From: Epsilonproteobacteria bacterium UBA6211
GTDB lineage: Bacteria > Campylobacterota > Campylobacteria > Campylobacterales > Arcobacteraceae
Length of the DNA stretch: 15,485 nt
Assembly (NCBI GenBank): GCA_002421845.1
Contig: DISL01000115.1
Location: 1-15,485, forward strand
Reading direction: 5' to 3'
In this document: positions 14,016 to 15,485 of the stretch, piece by piece
How positions within the stretch are numbered: position 1 is the first letter of the stretch
How the letters are laid out: every line of letters begins with the position of its first letter
Notes under the pieces: generated by a model
What the model saw: only the letters and a program-made list of their open reading frames with translations
What the model was told of the DNA's origin: nothing
Database searches by the model: none
Position numbers and translations under genes: made by a program

Positions 14016-14034
14016 TGTAAACTAAATTATACAA
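14015..14034 (+). promoter_or_regulatory. candidate HipB operator
   Basis: Inverted repeat TTGTA-N10-TACAA directly downstream of the -10 box, where a HipB dimer would block initiation. HipB-type proteins are known to autorepress through palindromes, but this particular sequence is only a candidate. TTGTAAAC recurs at 15465-15472. Confidence 0.4.
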
Positions 14035-14043
14035 GGTATAGAG

Positions 14044-15249
14044 ATGATAGATATAATCCATAATGAAAAAAAGATAGCATCATTTATCAAGGACAATAGA
14101 AATTTTATCATTGACTATCAAAATAACGAAATAAAAAACTCCATAGCACTCTCTTTGCCAAATACACAAAAGATATATTTGTATGATTATAAATTCCCAC
14201 CATTTTTGGAGAGTTTTTTACCTGAGGGGTATCTGTATGAAATATTTAAAAATATGTTATCAAAGGAGTATGGCACGGTAGATGATTTTCTTATATTTTC
14301 TTTGCTTTGTAGCAATATTGAGTCTAGGATACAGTTTTATAGTGAGCTGAAAAATAGCATAGATTTCCCTGTTTTCAATATAGAAGAGATACTAAATAAT
14401 GATACAAATGATACTTTTAATAATCTGCTTCAAACTTTTTTAAACAAAAATGCCATCAGTGGAGTGCAGCCAAAGACAATAGCACTATTAAAAGATAAAG
14501 AGAAGCTAGATACAAAAGAGTACATTATAAAAACTTGGGGTCAAGAGTATCAAGACTTAGCACTGAATGAATATTTTTGTTTAAGTATTGCCAAAAAAGC
14601 AGGGATAAAAACGGCAAATAATAAACTTTCTAAAAATAACAAGTTTTTAATAGTAGAAAAGTTTACCATACAGGATGATGGAAGTTTTTTGGGTTTTGAA
14701 GAGATACTCTCGTTGGTTGGTAAAAATAAAGATAGTAAATATGATGGTAGCTATGAACAAATAGCAAAGATTATTTATCAATACACTACAAACAAGAAAG
14801 AGTCTATGGTTGCTTTTTATAAAACTGTGGTCATAAACTATCTTCTCAAAAATGGAGATGCGCATCTTAAAAATTTTGGTTTGCTATATGAAGATGATTT
14901 TAAAAATATATTTTATTCTCCTGTATATGACATAGTAAATACTGTGGTTTACATCCATAAAGATAAACCGGCTTTGATGCTTGGCGGTAAAAAAATATGG
15001 TGGGCAAAAGATATATTGGTGGAGTTTGGGTGTAAAAGTTGTCTGCTCTCAAAAGGTGAAGCTTTGAAGCATTATGATGAGTGTTTTGCTGCTCTTCGTT
15101 GGGGAATCAAAGAACTTGAAAATTATGTCAAACAAAATAAAGAGTTTAGGATAGGCAAAATAATGCTTGATAGCTGGAAATTGTCGCTGGAAGAAAAAAA
15201 TATGAAAGAGGTAGATGATGATACTATCAGAGCTTGGCGAAACTATTAA
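14044..15249 (+). CDS. hipA: HipA-like serine/threonine kinase toxin
   Basis: A 401 aa HipA-family protein (E. coli HipA about 440 aa). The N-terminal subdomain ends with FPPFLESFLPEG (51-62). The kinase core has ISGVQPK (138-144), with S139 at the place of the autophosphorylated Ser150 of E. coli HipA, YIIKTW with K163 as the ATP lysine, FLIVEKF, NYLLKNGDAHLKNFGLL with D272 and N277 at the same spacing as D309/N314, and SPVYDIVNT with D296 as the metal aspartate. All catalytic positions are therefore present. E. coli HipA phosphorylates glutamyl-tRNA synthetase; the target here is unknown. The Shine-Dalgarno is AAGG (14033-14036). Unusually, the toxin gene precedes the antitoxin gene. Confidence 0.9.
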   Translation: MIDIIHNEKKIASFIKDNRNFIIDYQNNEIKNSIALSLPNTQKIYLYDYKFPPFLESFLPEGYLYEIFKNMLSKEYGTVDDFLIFSLLCSNIESRIQFYSELKNSIDFPVFNIEEILNNDTNDTFNNLLQTFLNKNAISGVQPKTIALLKDKEKLDTKEYIIKTWGQEYQDLALNEYFCLSIAKKAGIKTANNKLSKNNKFLIVEKFTIQDDGSFLGFEEILSLVGKNKDSKYDGSYEQIAKIIYQYTTNKKESMVAFYKTVVINYLLKNGDAHLKNFGLLYEDDFKNIFYSPVYDIVNTVVYIHKDKPALMLGGKKIWWAKDILVEFGCKSCLLSKGEALKHYDECFAALRWGIKELENYVKQNKEFRIGKIMLDSWKLSLEEKNMKEVDDDTIRAWRNY

Positions 15250-15436
15250 AACTTTACGAAAACAAAAAGGGCTCTCTCAAGAGAGTTTAGCAGCACAATC
15301 AGGTATCTCAAGAGCAACGCTCTCCAAGTTAGAAAATGGGTATATTGCAAATATAAGTATCGTAGTTGTCAATCAAATCTTGTCACTTCTAGGCTATGAG
15401 ATAGAGATCAAAGCTTCCAATCCGTTTATAACATAA
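15215..15436 (+). CDS. hipB: HipB-like XRE-family antitoxin
   Basis: A 73 aa (or 72 aa if ATG 15218 is used; GAGG at 15208-15211 is better spaced for 15218) helix-turn-helix protein. The HTH core QESLAAQSGISRATLSKLE is classical Cro/C1 type, and a short beta-like tail (GYEIEIKAS) closes it. It overlaps the end of hipA by 35 bp in another frame, which ties its translation to the toxin. Predicted role: binds and neutralises the HipA-like kinase and represses the promoter at 13987-14015. It is short but complete for a HipB protein. Confidence 0.88.
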   Translation: MMILSELGETIKTLRKQKGLSQESLAAQSGISRATLSKLENGYIANISIVVVNQILSLLGYEIEIKASNPFIT

Positions 15437-15439
15437 GCA

Positions 15440-15471
15440 TTTACAAAGTGAAAACAAGTCAATATTGTAAA
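15440..15471 (+). promoter_or_regulatory. inverted repeat downstream of hipB
   Basis: TTTACAA (15440-15446) and TTGTAAA (15465-15471) are perfect 7 bp arms separated by 18 bases. There is no T-run after it, so a regulatory site for a gene to the right, or a second HipB site, fits better than a terminator. Confidence 0.35.
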
Positions 15472-15485
15472 CGACTATAAACATT

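Noticed and set aside
14647..14865. Minus-strand 72-codon frame inside hipA
   Set aside because: It is antisense to the kinase core with no ribosome binding site or recognisable motif.

Overview
This AT-rich window looks like a surface-polysaccharide (O-antigen or capsule) locus from a Campylobacterota-type bacterium such as Sulfurimonas, Sulfurovum or Arcobacter relatives. The assignment is an inference from the strong A/T codon bias, the ATA-rich coding, and the style of the RmlA/B/C/D and HipA proteins. No rRNA, tRNA or single-copy housekeeping marker is present to confirm it. Every gene called lies on the + strand, and most neighbours are spaced by a few bases or overlap as ATGA.

Left edge (1-1752): the tail of one AlbA_2/ATPase-type regulator overlaps a second one that lacks its usual N-terminal DNA-binding domain. 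A decayed C-terminal piece of GDP-L-fucose synthase follows and carries three copies of a short repeat. Positions 1753-6131 hold a complete dTDP-L-rhamnose pathway in the order rmlA, rmlC, rmlD, rmlB, with a KilA-N domain gene wedged between rmlD and rmlB. Just after rmlB lies what may be the first nine codons of a mannose-1-phosphate guanylyltransferase gene. The rml block is therefore bordered by apparent relics of a GDP-mannose/GDP-fucose pathway.

The centre (6283-13082) is visibly more AT-rich, as is usual for the strain-specific core of such loci. It encodes a CatB-like O-acetyltransferase, a Wzx-like flippase, a small SAM methyltransferase, two poorly classified putative glycosyltransferases, a GT4 transferase and two GT2 transferases (one rhamnosyltransferase-like). 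An NAD-dependent sugar epimerase/reductase of the WbpV/GalE type closes the operon at 13969. Together these would make dTDP-rhamnose, assemble and decorate a rhamnose-containing repeat unit, and flip it across the inner membrane. No Wzy polymerase, initiating transferase or ABC exporter is visible here.

Right edge (13970-15485): a hipA-hipB type II toxin-antitoxin module in toxin-first order, with its own sigma70-like promoter and a candidate operator.

The most notable feature is a set of short repeats inserted in frame inside biosynthetic genes. (1) A 27-28 bp hairpin element occurs in the fucose synthase relic, in rmlB and, inverted, in the epimerase gene; its stem bases differ between copies yet stay paired. 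(2) A 60 bp double-hairpin insertion in rmlB is bounded by a 7 bp direct repeat, and its removal restores an ordinary RmlB sequence. (3) ATTCAAM-type heptamer arrays occur twice inside rmlD and once just upstream of it. These resemble in principle the Rickettsia palindromic elements that insert in frame into genes.
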